Assembly: GCA_002470925.1 (NCBI GenBank) | Contig: DKOX01000062.1 | Location: 1-55,690 of the forward strand | DNA from: Opitutia bacterium UBA7350 | GTDB lineage: Bacteria; Verrucomicrobiota; Verrucomicrobiia; Opitutales; Coraliomargaritaceae | Direction: 5' to 3' | Length of the DNA: 55,690 bases | Part shown: positions 31,522 to 39,752 of the stretch, one piece after another | How positions within the stretch are numbered: position 1 is the stretch's first letter | How the letters are laid out: every line of letters starts with the position of its first letter | Translations under genes and position numbers: made by a program | Notes under the pieces: generated by a model | Databases searched by the model: none | What the model saw: the letters and a program-made list of their open reading frames with translations, nothing else | Told to the model about the DNA's origin: nothing

Positions 31522-33423
31522 ATGAGTGACGAAACCCTTAATGATTCGCCCGAAAAGGTTGAGAAGCCCTTGGATTTGAACTCCCTGTCCAATTTGGACT
31601 TCGGACCGGCCTGGGCAGGTGAAGCGGCACATGCTTCTTCGGAAAACCGTCATAAAAATTACAAAGTTGAGAGACGCGGCGGGCACGAGAAAAAAGGGAG
31701 TTCGGGCAGTCGGGACCGGCGGCCTTCGCGCCCGTCCCGCGATAACAAAAGCTCGGGGAAGGATGGTAATCGTACCGGTACAAGAGGGGCGGATCATCGC
31801 GGTCGTTCTCGAGAGGGAAACAGTCGTGGTCCGAACCGCGATCAGAAACGCAATGTTTTTGAGCCGACCGTAAAAATAGACCTTTATCCTCAGGATGAAG
31901 CTTTTGATGCTTTGGTTAAGCGTCTCCAGTCAACGGCTCGCACTTATCAATTATTTGAGATAACGAAATTGTTGCTCGAAAAATACGAACGCTTCATTGT
32001 GGTGGTGTCGCCCAAAACCAAGGAGGGTGCCGCGCCAAAGCTCTATTATTCGGTGCCGGGACACCTGCCATTTGAGACCGAAGAGGCCGCGATCAACCAT
32101 GTCTTAGCTAATCATTTGGAATTATTTTTTGAGGCAGAGACGGTTGAAGTTGAGGCGCCCAAAGGAAATTTCTTAATGGTAAATCGCTGTCCACTTACTC
32201 AAGAACTCTTGGGTCCGCCCAACTATCACCGTTACTCCGAGTTCCTGCAGCGGCATTTTGCAAACCGCATTACAGGTATGAGTATGGATCGTTACCTTGA
32301 GAAAATTGAGACAGTCAAGGACCAGGAGGTTATTGATGCATGGGTCAACTCAATGAAAGTGAGTGTTCGCTATACTGTTAAAGAACCGGCTGAGGGGGAG
32401 CCTACGGTGTTGGAAACATTAGAGGCTGCACGTTTGTTTCTACTGCAATATCGCAAGGCGGCAGTGGTGGGCTCAGGCGAATCAGTGCGTTTCGCGGGAC
32501 GTGATTTGGAACGTTTGCCAGCCGGTAATCTCCGTCGCTCAGTAGAAAGCTATGTCGAACAACAACAATATTTTCCGCTGGAAACAGCCAATAATATTCG
32601 GGGGCGACTGCGTCGTCATAATTTTACGATATATAAAAAAGGTGCCAAGAATGCTTCTTTTGTGTGCGCAGTTAAACGAAAATTTCGCGATACAAACTCT
32701 ATATTTACCGAGTCTATCCAAAACTTGATCGATTTTATTGAAGGGCATCCCGAGATTAAGGCTGCGGATTTGGCGAATTCCTACCTAGGGATTCAGATGC
32801 CGGAAAAGCAACCGGATCAGCTCAAACTCGCGGAGCAAGACCCTGCCGGCAAGCAGGATCCACCGGTAGATCCGGGCGAAACGGAGCCAGGTGCTCAGGA
32901 AGAGGCAAAAGAGGTGGCGCCAGAGAACGCCGAGAACCCCGCCAAAGCCGAAACCTCGCCCGAGGAAGAGGATCCAAACTCCGAATCAAAGGTGAAGCCA
33001 GCTTTGACCGCAGCTCAGGAATCAGAATTGAAGCAATTAAGGATGGATCTGCGTTGGTTGGTTTCCGAGGGCTACGTCACGGAATATGGCGATGGCCGTC
33101 TTTTTGCTCCCTTACCGGTGCCGCCTGCCAACTCCAAAAGCAAAAACGACAAGGCAGATGAGGGTGGTGCGGCGAATGCAACTGAAGCACCAGTCCCGGT
33201 TGCGGAGGCGGCGCCAAGTACGGTGACGGCATCGACTGAAACGGTCGAAGATGAAAATCCGGAGCCAGTCTCTCCGCAGGTTACAAGCGAAGTGGAGGTT
33301 TCCTCCGCGGAGTCGCCTGATACTAAAAGTGTGGAGCTTGCTGATGATCCGCAACAATCGCCGGAAGATCCATTGGAATCCGAGGAAGGCGGTGCGGATC
33401 GCGCAACAAATCCAAAGGGATAG
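31522..33423 (+). CDS. Large protein with basic disordered N-terminus and acidic C-terminus, function unknown
   Basis: 633 residues in four parts. Residues 1-40 are acidic. Residues 40-115 are Arg/Gly/Ser/Lys-rich and look disordered (RGGHEKKGSSGSRDRRPSRP, RGADHRGRSREGNSRG), a type common in RNA-binding proteins. Residues 115-430 are an ordered domain (KIDLYPQDEAFDALVKRLQS, HYSEFLQRHF-like segments, ETANNIRGRLRRHNFTIYKKG). Residues 430-633 are Glu/Pro/Ala-rich and acidic, interrupted by a short helical piece (LKQLRMDLRWLVSEGYVTEYG) resembling a winged-helix fragment. I do not recognise the central domain. The likely location is cytoplasmic, and RNA binding is only a guess from composition. 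It stands alone between a tRNA gene and an opposing exonuclease. Confidence 0.8.
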   Translation: MSDETLNDSPEKVEKPLDLNSLSNLDFGPAWAGEAAHASSENRHKNYKVERRGGHEKKGSSGSRDRRPSRPSRDNKSSGKDGNRTGTRGADHRGRSREGNSRGPNRDQKRNVFEPTVKIDLYPQDEAFDALVKRLQSTARTYQLFEITKLLLEKYERFIVVVSPKTKEGAAPKLYYSVPGHLPFETEEAAINHVLANHLELFFEAETVEVEAPKGNFLMVNRCPLTQELLGPPNYHRYSEFLQRHFANRITGMSMDRYLEKIETVKDQEVIDAWVNSMKVSVRYTVKEPAEGEPTVLETLEAARLFLLQYRKAAVVGSGESVRFAGRDLERLPAGNLRRSVESYVEQQQYFPLETANNIRGRLRRHNFTIYKKGAKNASFVCAVKRKFRDTNSIFTESIQNLIDFIEGHPEIKAADLANSYLGIQMPEKQPDQLKLAEQDPAGKQDPPVDPGETEPGAQEEAKEVAPENAENPAKAETSPEEEDPNSESKVKPALTAAQESELKQLRMDLRWLVSEGYVTEYGDGRLFAPLPVPPANSKSKNDKADEGGAANATEAPVPVAEAAPSTVTASTETVEDENPEPVSPQVTSEVEVSSAESPDTKSVELADDPQQSPEDPLESEEGGADRATNPKG

Positions 33424-33445
33424 GCCACCAAATATAGCAACAGGC

Positions 33446-34042
33446 TTAGCCTTGTTCCTGTTTTTCTGCAAGAGCCCTCAGGTAAATCGCGCGGCTAACC
33501 CATGCGTCGGTCGCGGCATACTTGATTTGCTTTTTATCCAATTGATCGCGTGCCCAGTTCGAGACTTGCGCGGCTTTACTGATCCGGCCTCCCAAGAGTA
33601 AGCCTGCGAGGGCGCGAAGCCCCCTGTTTTCATAGCCCAGTTCCTGAGTTAATTGGCTGATTTCTAGAAATCCGCCGACTTTAAAATCTGAAAATTTTTG
33701 CAGTTGCTTGACGTCATCATGAATGCCGACGCCGCACTTGATTATGTCCGATGACTCAAGAATCGGTAGAAGTGGTTCGAGGCTCTTGGTTTTTGAGATC
33801 CTAAAAAGAAAGACTCGATCAGCGGTCGCTATTTGAATCAAGGCAGGCGGGTAAAATTCACCGCGTTTAAAGGATGGACGGGTCTCGGTGTCGAAACCAA
33901 GCAAATCCTCTCCGGTAAGTTTTTCGGCGATTGCCTCCATTTCAGCGATGGTTTCAATTAATTCAATTGGACCTTCCCATGCAAGCAGAGGGAGTTCGTT
34001 GATCTCAGCTTTTGAAATCGTTCTTTTTTCAGTAGGTTTCAT
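33446..34042 (-). CDS. RNase D-like 3'-5' exonuclease (DEDDy family)
   Basis: 198 residues, only the exonuclease domain; the HRDC domains of full RNase D are missing. The four acidic residues and the Tyr of DEDDy nucleases are visible: FDTET (Exo I), GVGIHDDVKQL (Exo II) and YAATDAWVSRAIY (Exo III). A phosphodiesterase acting on RNA or DNA 3' ends is expected. Such short forms are common outside the Gammaproteobacteria. It is convergent with the large disordered protein gene, with a 22-base gap, and may be a stand-alone gene. Confidence 0.9.
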   Translation of the reverse strand: MKPTEKRTISKAEINELPLLAWEGPIELIETIAEMEAIAEKLTGEDLLGFDTETRPSFKRGEFYPPALIQIATADRVFLFRISKTKSLEPLLPILESSDIIKCGVGIHDDVKQLQKFSDFKVGGFLEISQLTQELGYENRGLRALAGLLLGGRISKAAQVSNWARDQLDKKQIKYAATDAWVSRAIYLRALAEKQEQG

Positions 34043-34262
34043 TCTGTGATGCGGCTAACGGTTTCTCATGACTGCACTGTCGGTCCATCTTAGGCGAGGT
34101 GAAATTACTTAGGATAGTGCTCCCTGTCATTGGGGTCAATATTCAGTAATTTTCTGACGCAATTTACTGGTGCTCAAAGAGGCAGGTATTGAACCGGCGC
34201 TCTGCGAAGGCTATTTTTTAGTGACATCTTATAAAGGGCATGAAGTTCAGTTGAACAATTGC

Positions 34263-34943
34263 TTAGACGGGATCCGGCAGACGCTTGCTATGCGCGTAAA
34301 TACGATGTGCCTTTACCTGCACAAACGCTTTTTCTTCAATGATATATGCAGTGAGTTTTCCGCCGTAAACGCATCCGGTGTCAATTCCCAGTGAATGCTT
34401 CAGTTTAAAAATCTTGGGTCTGGGAGTGTGACCGTAAATCACGAATGGCGGGCCCTTCCATTGTTTTGCCCATGAGGACGCTTGAGGCGCATCCGAACGC
34501 TTGGCGGCCTTGCCGCGTTTATCGATTACTTGTATATTGACTGCTACCTCGATCGGTTGGGCATACCAAGGTAATTTTGGCAAAAAGCCTCCATGCACAA
34601 AGACGATGTCGCGATTGCCATCAAATTTAAATTTGGGCAGGCGCTCCAGATATTCCCAGTCCTCGGCATGCAATTGTCGAATGGTTTCGAGGTCGTAATC
34701 CTTGAGAATTTCAGGCCGGCTCTCTCGGAGAGCGGTTAAAAGTCGTAGCTCGTGGTTGCCGAGAATGGACTCTATTTTATAGGCTCTTGCCAGTTCAATG
34801 ACGCGTCGACTTTGTGGTCCCCGGTTAACCAAATCTCCTAATTGTATAACGCGGTCGCCTGATTTTAGGTTGAGCGCTTCAAGCAGCTCTTCCAGCTCAT
34901 CCGCACAGCCGTGCACGTCTCCGATCGCAATTGTTCTAGGCAT
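34263..34943 (-). CDS. ApaH-like/PPP family metallophosphatase
   Basis: 226 residues. Calcineurin-type metal-binding motifs are in order: GDVHGC (residues 8-13), GDLVNRGPQS and GNHEL, and a later VHGG and IYGHTPRP. GDLVNRG replaces the GDxVDRG of eukaryotic-type protein phosphatases, as in many ApaH-like proteins. It may hydrolyse diadenosine tetraphosphate or protein phosphoesters; sequence alone does not decide. ATG 34943 (MPRTIAIGDVHGC) is the natural start. The 220 bases between it and the exonuclease gene contain no gene I can support. Confidence 0.88.
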   Translation of the reverse strand: MPRTIAIGDVHGCADELEELLEALNLKSGDRVIQLGDLVNRGPQSRRVIELARAYKIESILGNHELRLLTALRESRPEILKDYDLETIRQLHAEDWEYLERLPKFKFDGNRDIVFVHGGFLPKLPWYAQPIEVAVNIQVIDKRGKAAKRSDAPQASSWAKQWKGPPFVIYGHTPRPKIFKLKHSLGIDTGCVYGGKLTAYIIEEKAFVQVKAHRIYAHSKRLPDPV

Positions 34944-35055
34944 ATCGCTTCTTGGCTTGATGGAATTTGCTGGATCGCATCGGATTTAGCTATTTGATGC
35001 GAACAATTAAGGATCTTGTCGAATAACTCAGAATAAACGAACATTTAAATCTTCC

Positions 35056-35571
35056 ATGGATTGGCAAATCAAAACAATGGCAGGTAAATCCTCTGCAACA
35101 TCCGCTGAATTCAAGCCAGGCGATACGGTGCTCAGTTTGATTTACAAGGATTCAAGCGATGGCCTTTTGGCTCGGGTGGACCTCTTGGAGGGAGAGGTAG
35201 AGGAGTTTAAATTACCGGGAGTGCCCCTTGGTTGCTGGAAACGTATTATTAAAGAAGATGGTTCGCAGGAACTGAATCGGCAGGAGCAAATGCTTGTGGC
35301 CGAGGACTTTTTCTTTTCACTTTTCGAAGTATCCAAAGAGGGCAAGACAAATGCCGGGGCGGACGAGCTTGAGGCCCTGAAGCATTTGCTGGCGCTCCTG
35401 CTTGAACGCAAACGAGTCTTGCGGGCGGTGGGTCCACGCGCAAAAGAAGGCGTGCAGTTGTATCGACACCCAAAGCTCGAGCGAGAATTTGAAATCAAGG
35501 TGATCACAGTTTATCCGGAACTCATGCAAAAAATCATGGACACGATGGGAGACGTTTTTCTGCAGTCATGA
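35056..35571 (+). CDS. Protein of unknown function, first gene of an envelope cluster
   Basis: 171 residues, soluble, no signal peptide, probably cytoplasmic. It has an N-terminal beta-rich part (FKPGDTVLSLIYKDSSDGLL, DLLEGEVEEFKLPG) and a helical second half (LEALKHLLALLLERKRVLRA) ending in QLYRHPKLEREFEIKVI. No family is recognised. Its stop overlaps the start of a SecD-P1-like lipoprotein gene (ATGA), and an M23 peptidase follows, so coupled expression is likely. No Shine-Dalgarno sequence is visible. Confidence 0.75.
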   Translation: MDWQIKTMAGKSSATSAEFKPGDTVLSLIYKDSSDGLLARVDLLEGEVEEFKLPGVPLGCWKRIIKEDGSQELNRQEQMLVAEDFFFSLFEVSKEGKTNAGADELEALKHLLALLLERKRVLRAVGPRAKEGVQLYRHPKLEREFEIKVITVYPELMQKIMDTMGDVFLQS

Positions 35572-36074
35572 AAATTGAAATGCGAAAAAAATTTATATTA
35601 GTTCTGGTACTGCCGCTGCTAATATTATGTGGGTGCCGAAAAGAAGTTGCGCCCGAAAATTTGAAGGTACCGCGCTTATATCTGGAGGGGCGTACAATGA
35701 ACTATGGCGCCATAACACCCGCAAGAATGGTGATGCCGAAGAGTGGAACCTTGATTGAGGTGATGAAGGAGCCGCTTGTGAACGAGTTTGAGATCGTGAA
35801 CGCAGAAATGGTGAAGGTAGAATTGGGGATGGCGCTTTTGCTTCAATTATCAGATCGCGCTGCTCGAAATCTGTATCGTGCCTCGGTTGTAAATACCGGA
35901 AACCGGGTAGTTGTAACCATCAATGGCAATCCAGTTGGTTTTCGTCGACTCGATGGAGCGATCATAGATGGTAATTTCTATTCTTTTGTCGAGATGAACG
36001 ATACTGCTCTTGCGGAACTGGTTATTGATCTAAAGGAGAGCCTTGCATATCTTCAGACCCAGTCTGAGCGCTAA
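35568..36074 (+). CDS. Lipoprotein resembling the SecD P1 head domain
   Basis: 168 residues. A lipoprotein signal ends in LLILCGC with the lipidated Cys at 23. Residues about 78-160 (MVKVELGMALLLQLSDRAAR, NRVVVTINGNPVGFRRLDGA, FVEMNDTALAELVIDLKESL) resemble the periplasmic P1 head subdomain of SecD: a strand of LxLTxxGAxxF type, then a strand-turn-strand with GKxLAIVLDG. No membrane helices of SecD are present. A stand-alone lipoprotein of this kind could act in the periplasm. It starts within the previous gene's stop (ATGA). ATG four codons later is possible. Confidence 0.65.
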   Translation: MKIEMRKKFILVLVLPLLILCGCRKEVAPENLKVPRLYLEGRTMNYGAITPARMVMPKSGTLIEVMKEPLVNEFEIVNAEMVKVELGMALLLQLSDRAARNLYRASVVNTGNRVVVTINGNPVGFRRLDGAIIDGNFYSFVEMNDTALAELVIDLKESLAYLQTQSER

Positions 36075-36107
36075 AGGTAAGGACCAAGGGGACCTTTACG
36101 AAAAGTG

Positions 36108-37118
36108 ATGCGGTTAAAATTTGGTTATGTAGTCTTGCTTTTACCGCTTCAGAGCGCGTTGCTGTTGGCGGAACTTGTTTGGCCTACGCCCAACCAAGCA
36201 TTTTTGAAAGGCGAGCCGATTGAAGCCTTCGTGCAGGCAACTGCTTCAGGCAAGATCGAGTCGGGGCTTTTTGGTTGTGTGCGTGAAGAGGGACGGCGTT
36301 TTCATGAAGCTTTGGATTTGTTTCCGGTTGAACGCGACGCGAAGGGTGAGGCCACGGATTTGATTTTTTCAGTTTTACCGGGTCGGGTGGTTTATATAAA
36401 TGATCGGCCCGGATGGAGCAGTTATGGTCGCTACGTAGTGGTGCGCCATGATGGGGAAAGTCCTGCTTTCCACAGCTTATATGCCCACCTTGCATCGGTT
36501 CACTCAGGTATAAAGGAAGGCGGGTGGGTTAAAGCGGGCGCAGTTCTGGGCGTTATGGGTCGTTCGGCAGGTGGTTATGTCATCCCAAAATCAAGGGCAC
36601 ATTTGCATTTTGAAATAGGCTTAATGCTGAGTGAAAACTTTGAGGCTTGGTTTAAGCGTCAAAATTTCAAGTCCCCAAATCGTCACGGTTCGTGGAATGG
36701 GATGAATCTTGTGAGCGTTGACCCACTTGGTTTTTACCGGGCGGTTCGGGCTGGAAACGTCCTCAATTTCGATGCTTATTTGCGGGCTTTGCCGGTTGCG
36801 GCGCGTCTGCGGGTCTTTTTCGAAGACTCCCCTGCATTCATAAGAAATTATCCAGGCTTATTATCCGGCAAAATGCGGGAAGGGAAATTGGTTGCTTGGG
36901 ATATCGCGTTTACCGATTTTGGGGTGCCCAAATCGTGGACCCCTCGATATGAGGATGAGGGTCTTCTGGGGAATCCGGGCGAGGTTCACATTCTGAGTTA
37001 TGCGCCCGATCGCCTGAAAGCTCAGCCCTGCCAGCGAGTTTTGGATTTTAAGGGAGGGGGTGTGGTGCTCTCCAAGCAGACAAAGATCGCGCTAGAGTTG
37101 TTATTCGGCTTTCACTAA
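36108..37118 (+). CDS. M23 family metallopeptidase (LytM/peptidase-like), secreted
   Basis: 336 residues. A signal peptide (VVLLLPLQSALLLAELV) precedes a domain starting WPTPNQAFLKGEP. Zinc ligands of M23 proteases fit HEALDL (HxxxD) at about residue 65, and HLHFEIG (HxH) at about residue 170. SLYAHLASVHSGIKEGGWVKAGAVLG is the conserved motif between. The expected activity is cleavage of peptidoglycan cross-links, or a regulatory role if inactive. The C-terminal 130 residues form an additional domain I cannot name. It is third in the cluster after the unknown and SecD-P1-like genes. The 3' end overlaps the opposing DeoC-like gene by 18 bases. Confidence 0.88.
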   Translation: MRLKFGYVVLLLPLQSALLLAELVWPTPNQAFLKGEPIEAFVQATASGKIESGLFGCVREEGRRFHEALDLFPVERDAKGEATDLIFSVLPGRVVYINDRPGWSSYGRYVVVRHDGESPAFHSLYAHLASVHSGIKEGGWVKAGAVLGVMGRSAGGYVIPKSRAHLHFEIGLMLSENFEAWFKRQNFKSPNRHGSWNGMNLVSVDPLGFYRAVRAGNVLNFDAYLRALPVAARLRVFFEDSPAFIRNYPGLLSGKMREGKLVAWDIAFTDFGVPKSWTPRYEDEGLLGNPGEVHILSYAPDRLKAQPCQRVLDFKGGGVVLSKQTKIALELLFGFH

Positions 37119-37805
37119 ATCCGCACAGTTTTCGGAAAAATCCCGCTTGGCAGCCTCGAGTAGGGAACTAACTTGCGTGACGCTCAGCCGGTTCGCCCCC
37201 GCACGAAGCAACGCGATGCAATCATTGATGCTGCTGCCAGTATAATGGGCATGGATCGCGGTCTTTTTTGAGCAATACTCTTTGCTTAATTTTACATCTT
37301 CAAAGGTAGAATCCTTCTCACCGAGCGAGCATGATATTTGAATGAAAGGTGCCCTTGCGGCCTCGATCAACCTGATTGCCTTGAGCTTTTGTTTTTTCAC
37401 CAGGTAGGATGTTTCCAAGATTAGCTTGGATCGAAGTCCGTGCTTTTCGGCGGTGGCAACCAAATTTGCAGCCTCTTCTGCGAAAAGGCTTTTCTCTCCG
37501 GCTCGGAGAGCGGCATAGTTCATGAGTACCGCGACCTCAGCAGCTCCGTTTTCGGCAGCGTTTTTAATCGCGCTTTTTTTGGCTTCGATACAGGAGCGCC
37601 CATGAGGATAGTCAATGACCGCACAAATGGCGACATCAGTATTGTAGAGGATGCTTGCGCAAAGACTTACGCTGTAAGGGTAAACACTTACCGACGCAAA
37701 TCCGGACTCCGCGGCTTGATCTGATAGGGCACATAGATCGGCTTCCGTGGAATCCAATTGGAGGTTCGTTGCATCAAAATGTGCAATAAGCTCTTTTAGG
37801 GACAT
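37101..37805 (-). CDS. DeoC-like protein lacking aldolase catalytic residues
   Basis: 234 residues with the TIM-barrel pattern of deoxyribose-phosphate aldolase: AHFDATNLQLDSTEADL, SGFASVSVYP, ICAVIDYPHG, ENGAAEVAVLMNYAALRAG, KLILETSYLVKKQKLKAI. The Schiff-base Lys (KTSTGF) is replaced by Gln156 in FIQISCS. The second active Lys (KASGGI region) is His185, and the catalytic Asp is Ala92. With all three missing, classic aldolase chemistry is not expected. It could be a pseudoenzyme, or an enzyme with changed chemistry. The frame is open and well conserved, so it is not an obvious pseudogene. Its stop overlaps the M23 gene end. Confidence 0.8.
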   Translation of the reverse strand: MSLKELIAHFDATNLQLDSTEADLCALSDQAAESGFASVSVYPYSVSLCASILYNTDVAICAVIDYPHGRSCIEAKKSAIKNAAENGAAEVAVLMNYAALRAGEKSLFAEEAANLVATAEKHGLRSKLILETSYLVKKQKLKAIRLIEAARAPFIQISCSLGEKDSTFEDVKLSKEYCSKKTAIHAHYTGSSINDCIALLRAGANRLSVTQVSSLLEAAKRDFSENCADLVKAE

Positions 37806-37951
37806 TGAGTATGGGGATGGGTGAGAAACCTAAAATTGAAGTTTTGTGACATCAAGGCAAACTTTTTGTCAGAACCGAGTGCATTCTTTTGCCTTATGGG
37901 AACGCTTTTCGCTTGTTTCATGAGCGGATGCTGTTTTTGCTTTCGCCCTTC

Positions 37952-39736
37952 ATGAAGCGTACTCATCATTGTTCACAGCTCACCAAAGAGGATGCTGGCA
38001 AGTCGGTCCAACTCTGTGGTTGGGTTGATTCCGTGCGTGATCACGGCGGCATTTTATTTATTGATTTGCGCGACCGTGAAGGTCTCACGCAGATTGTGCT
38101 GGATCCTGCCAACAAGGAACTGGAGGCGAAGTTTTCCTCCATCAAGCCTGAATCCGTGATTGCGGTGAGCGGCGCCGTCAATGAACGCTTGGGTGATACG
38201 GTCAACGAAGCACTTGCGACGGGAGCGATTGAGGTACATGCTGAAACACTCGAAATCCTGAATGTTTCCAAGACGCCTCCGTTCCCGATGGATGATTCCG
38301 CCGATAAGGTGGGGGAGGATCTGCGAATGACCTATCGCTATTTGGACTTACGGCGTAGTCGCAATTTGGACATTCTGCGGCTCCGGCATCGGACCAGCCA
38401 GGCAATCCGCAATTTTATGGATGAGGCTGCCTTTATCGAGGTTGAGACTCCCATGCTTTTCAAGAGCACACCCGAGGGGGCGCGGGAATTCCTTGTGCCG
38501 AGCCGCATGAACCCGGGGTCCTTCTACGCCTTACCGCAATCACCTCAGCAATATAAACAAATGTTGATGGTTGCGGGGGTAGAACGTTACTATCAATTGG
38601 CGCGTTGCTTTCGGGACGAGGACTTGCGCTCCGACCGCCAGCCTGAATTCACACAGCTCGATATTGAATTATCATTCATTGATCGCGAGGATATGTATGC
38701 CCTGATCGAGGGATTAATGAAGCGGGTTTGGCAGGACGTACTTGGGGTTGAATTGGAGACGCCGTTTTTGCGGATGAGCTACTTTGACGCCATGAACCGT
38801 TTTGGAGTCGACAAGCCGGATATGCGCTTTGGCATGGAGTTGCAGGATTGCGCAGAGGTTTTCGCAAATTCTGAATTCAAAGTCTTTGCAGGGGCGCTCC
38901 AGGCGGGCGGGGCGGTCAAGGCCTTTAATGCGAAAGGCCTGGCAGACCTCACTCAAGGAGAACTTCGCAATTTGGAAGATGCCGCCAAATCGCACGGCGC
39001 CAAAGGCCTAGCGTTTATTAAATGCGAGGGCGGCGAATGGAAGTCGCCCATTCTCAAGTTCCTCTCTGAGGATGAAAAGGAGGGCCTGCGTAGCCTGCTT
39101 CAGATCGAAGACGGTGATATTGTCTTTTTTGCGGCGACGGAATGGGAACAGGCCTGCACGATCCTGGGACGCGTACGGCTTGATGCTGCGCAATTGCTCA
39201 TCAAGCGCGGACTCTTGGAGTTGGATCCTGCGGATTATAAGTTCCTGTGGGTTATTGAGTTTCCGCTCATGCTATTTGATGAGGAGGCCAATCGTTTTGT
39301 AGCCTCGCACCATCCGTTTACCGCGCCGGTTGAGGAGGATGTTCCCTTATTGGACCGTGATCCCAAGAAGGTCCGCGGCCAGCATTATGATCTCGTCCTT
39401 AACGGCGTGGAGCTGGGTGGCGGGTCGATTCGGATACACCAGCCACAAGTGCAGAAGAAGGTATTTGAAGAGGTTCTAAAGATTGATCCGGAGGTTGTCG
39501 AAAGTCGCTTTGGCTACATGCTGAAGGCGTTTGAGTATGGGGCACCGCCACATGGTGGTATCGCGTTCGGGCTTGACCGGATGGTGACGATTCTCGCCCA
39601 ACGGCAAAGCATTCGCGACGTGATCGCCTTCCCGAAAAACCAGAAAGGACAGGAGATGATGACCGCGAGTCCGGGCACTGCGACGGATAAACAATTGCGC
39701 GACTTGCACATCCGCTCGGTTCCACCCAAGGATTGA
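37952..39736 (+). CDS. aspS: Aspartyl-tRNA synthetase
   Basis: 594 residues from ATG 37952 (MKRTHHCSQLT); the upstream extension has no family match. Bacterial-type AspRS with the N-terminal OB-fold anticodon-binding domain (CGWVDSVRDHGGILFIDLRDREG). The class II motifs are FIEVETPMLFKSTPEGAREF (motif 1/2 region), ARCFRDEDLRSDRQPEFTQLD (motif 2) and GLDRMVTIL (motif 3). The bacterial GAD insertion domain lies at about 300-410. It charges tRNA-Asp. Genes for tRNA-Asp were not found here. It stands alone, divergent from the deoC-like gene. Confidence 0.97.
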   Translation: MKRTHHCSQLTKEDAGKSVQLCGWVDSVRDHGGILFIDLRDREGLTQIVLDPANKELEAKFSSIKPESVIAVSGAVNERLGDTVNEALATGAIEVHAETLEILNVSKTPPFPMDDSADKVGEDLRMTYRYLDLRRSRNLDILRLRHRTSQAIRNFMDEAAFIEVETPMLFKSTPEGAREFLVPSRMNPGSFYALPQSPQQYKQMLMVAGVERYYQLARCFRDEDLRSDRQPEFTQLDIELSFIDREDMYALIEGLMKRVWQDVLGVELETPFLRMSYFDAMNRFGVDKPDMRFGMELQDCAEVFANSEFKVFAGALQAGGAVKAFNAKGLADLTQGELRNLEDAAKSHGAKGLAFIKCEGGEWKSPILKFLSEDEKEGLRSLLQIEDGDIVFFAATEWEQACTILGRVRLDAAQLLIKRGLLELDPADYKFLWVIEFPLMLFDEEANRFVASHHPFTAPVEEDVPLLDRDPKKVRGQHYDLVLNGVELGGGSIRIHQPQVQKKVFEEVLKIDPEVVESRFGYMLKAFEYGAPPHGGIAFGLDRMVTILAQRQSIRDVIAFPKNQKGQEMMTASPGTATDKQLRDLHIRSVPPKD

Positions 39737-39752
39737 GCTACCCGGCGCGGGT

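Noticed and set aside
34168..34262. tRNA-like 3' end (TTCAATA loop region and a CCA-like end on the minus strand)
   Set aside because: The T-arm has a mismatch and no matching acceptor 5' strand, D-arm or anticodon arm could be placed, so it is at most a chance resemblance or a decayed fragment.
39740..39752. Short ACCCG-GCG-CGGGT hairpin between aspS and proA as a terminator
   Set aside because: Five pairs and a three-base loop with no clean T-run are too weak to call, although some attenuation in the convergent gap is possible.
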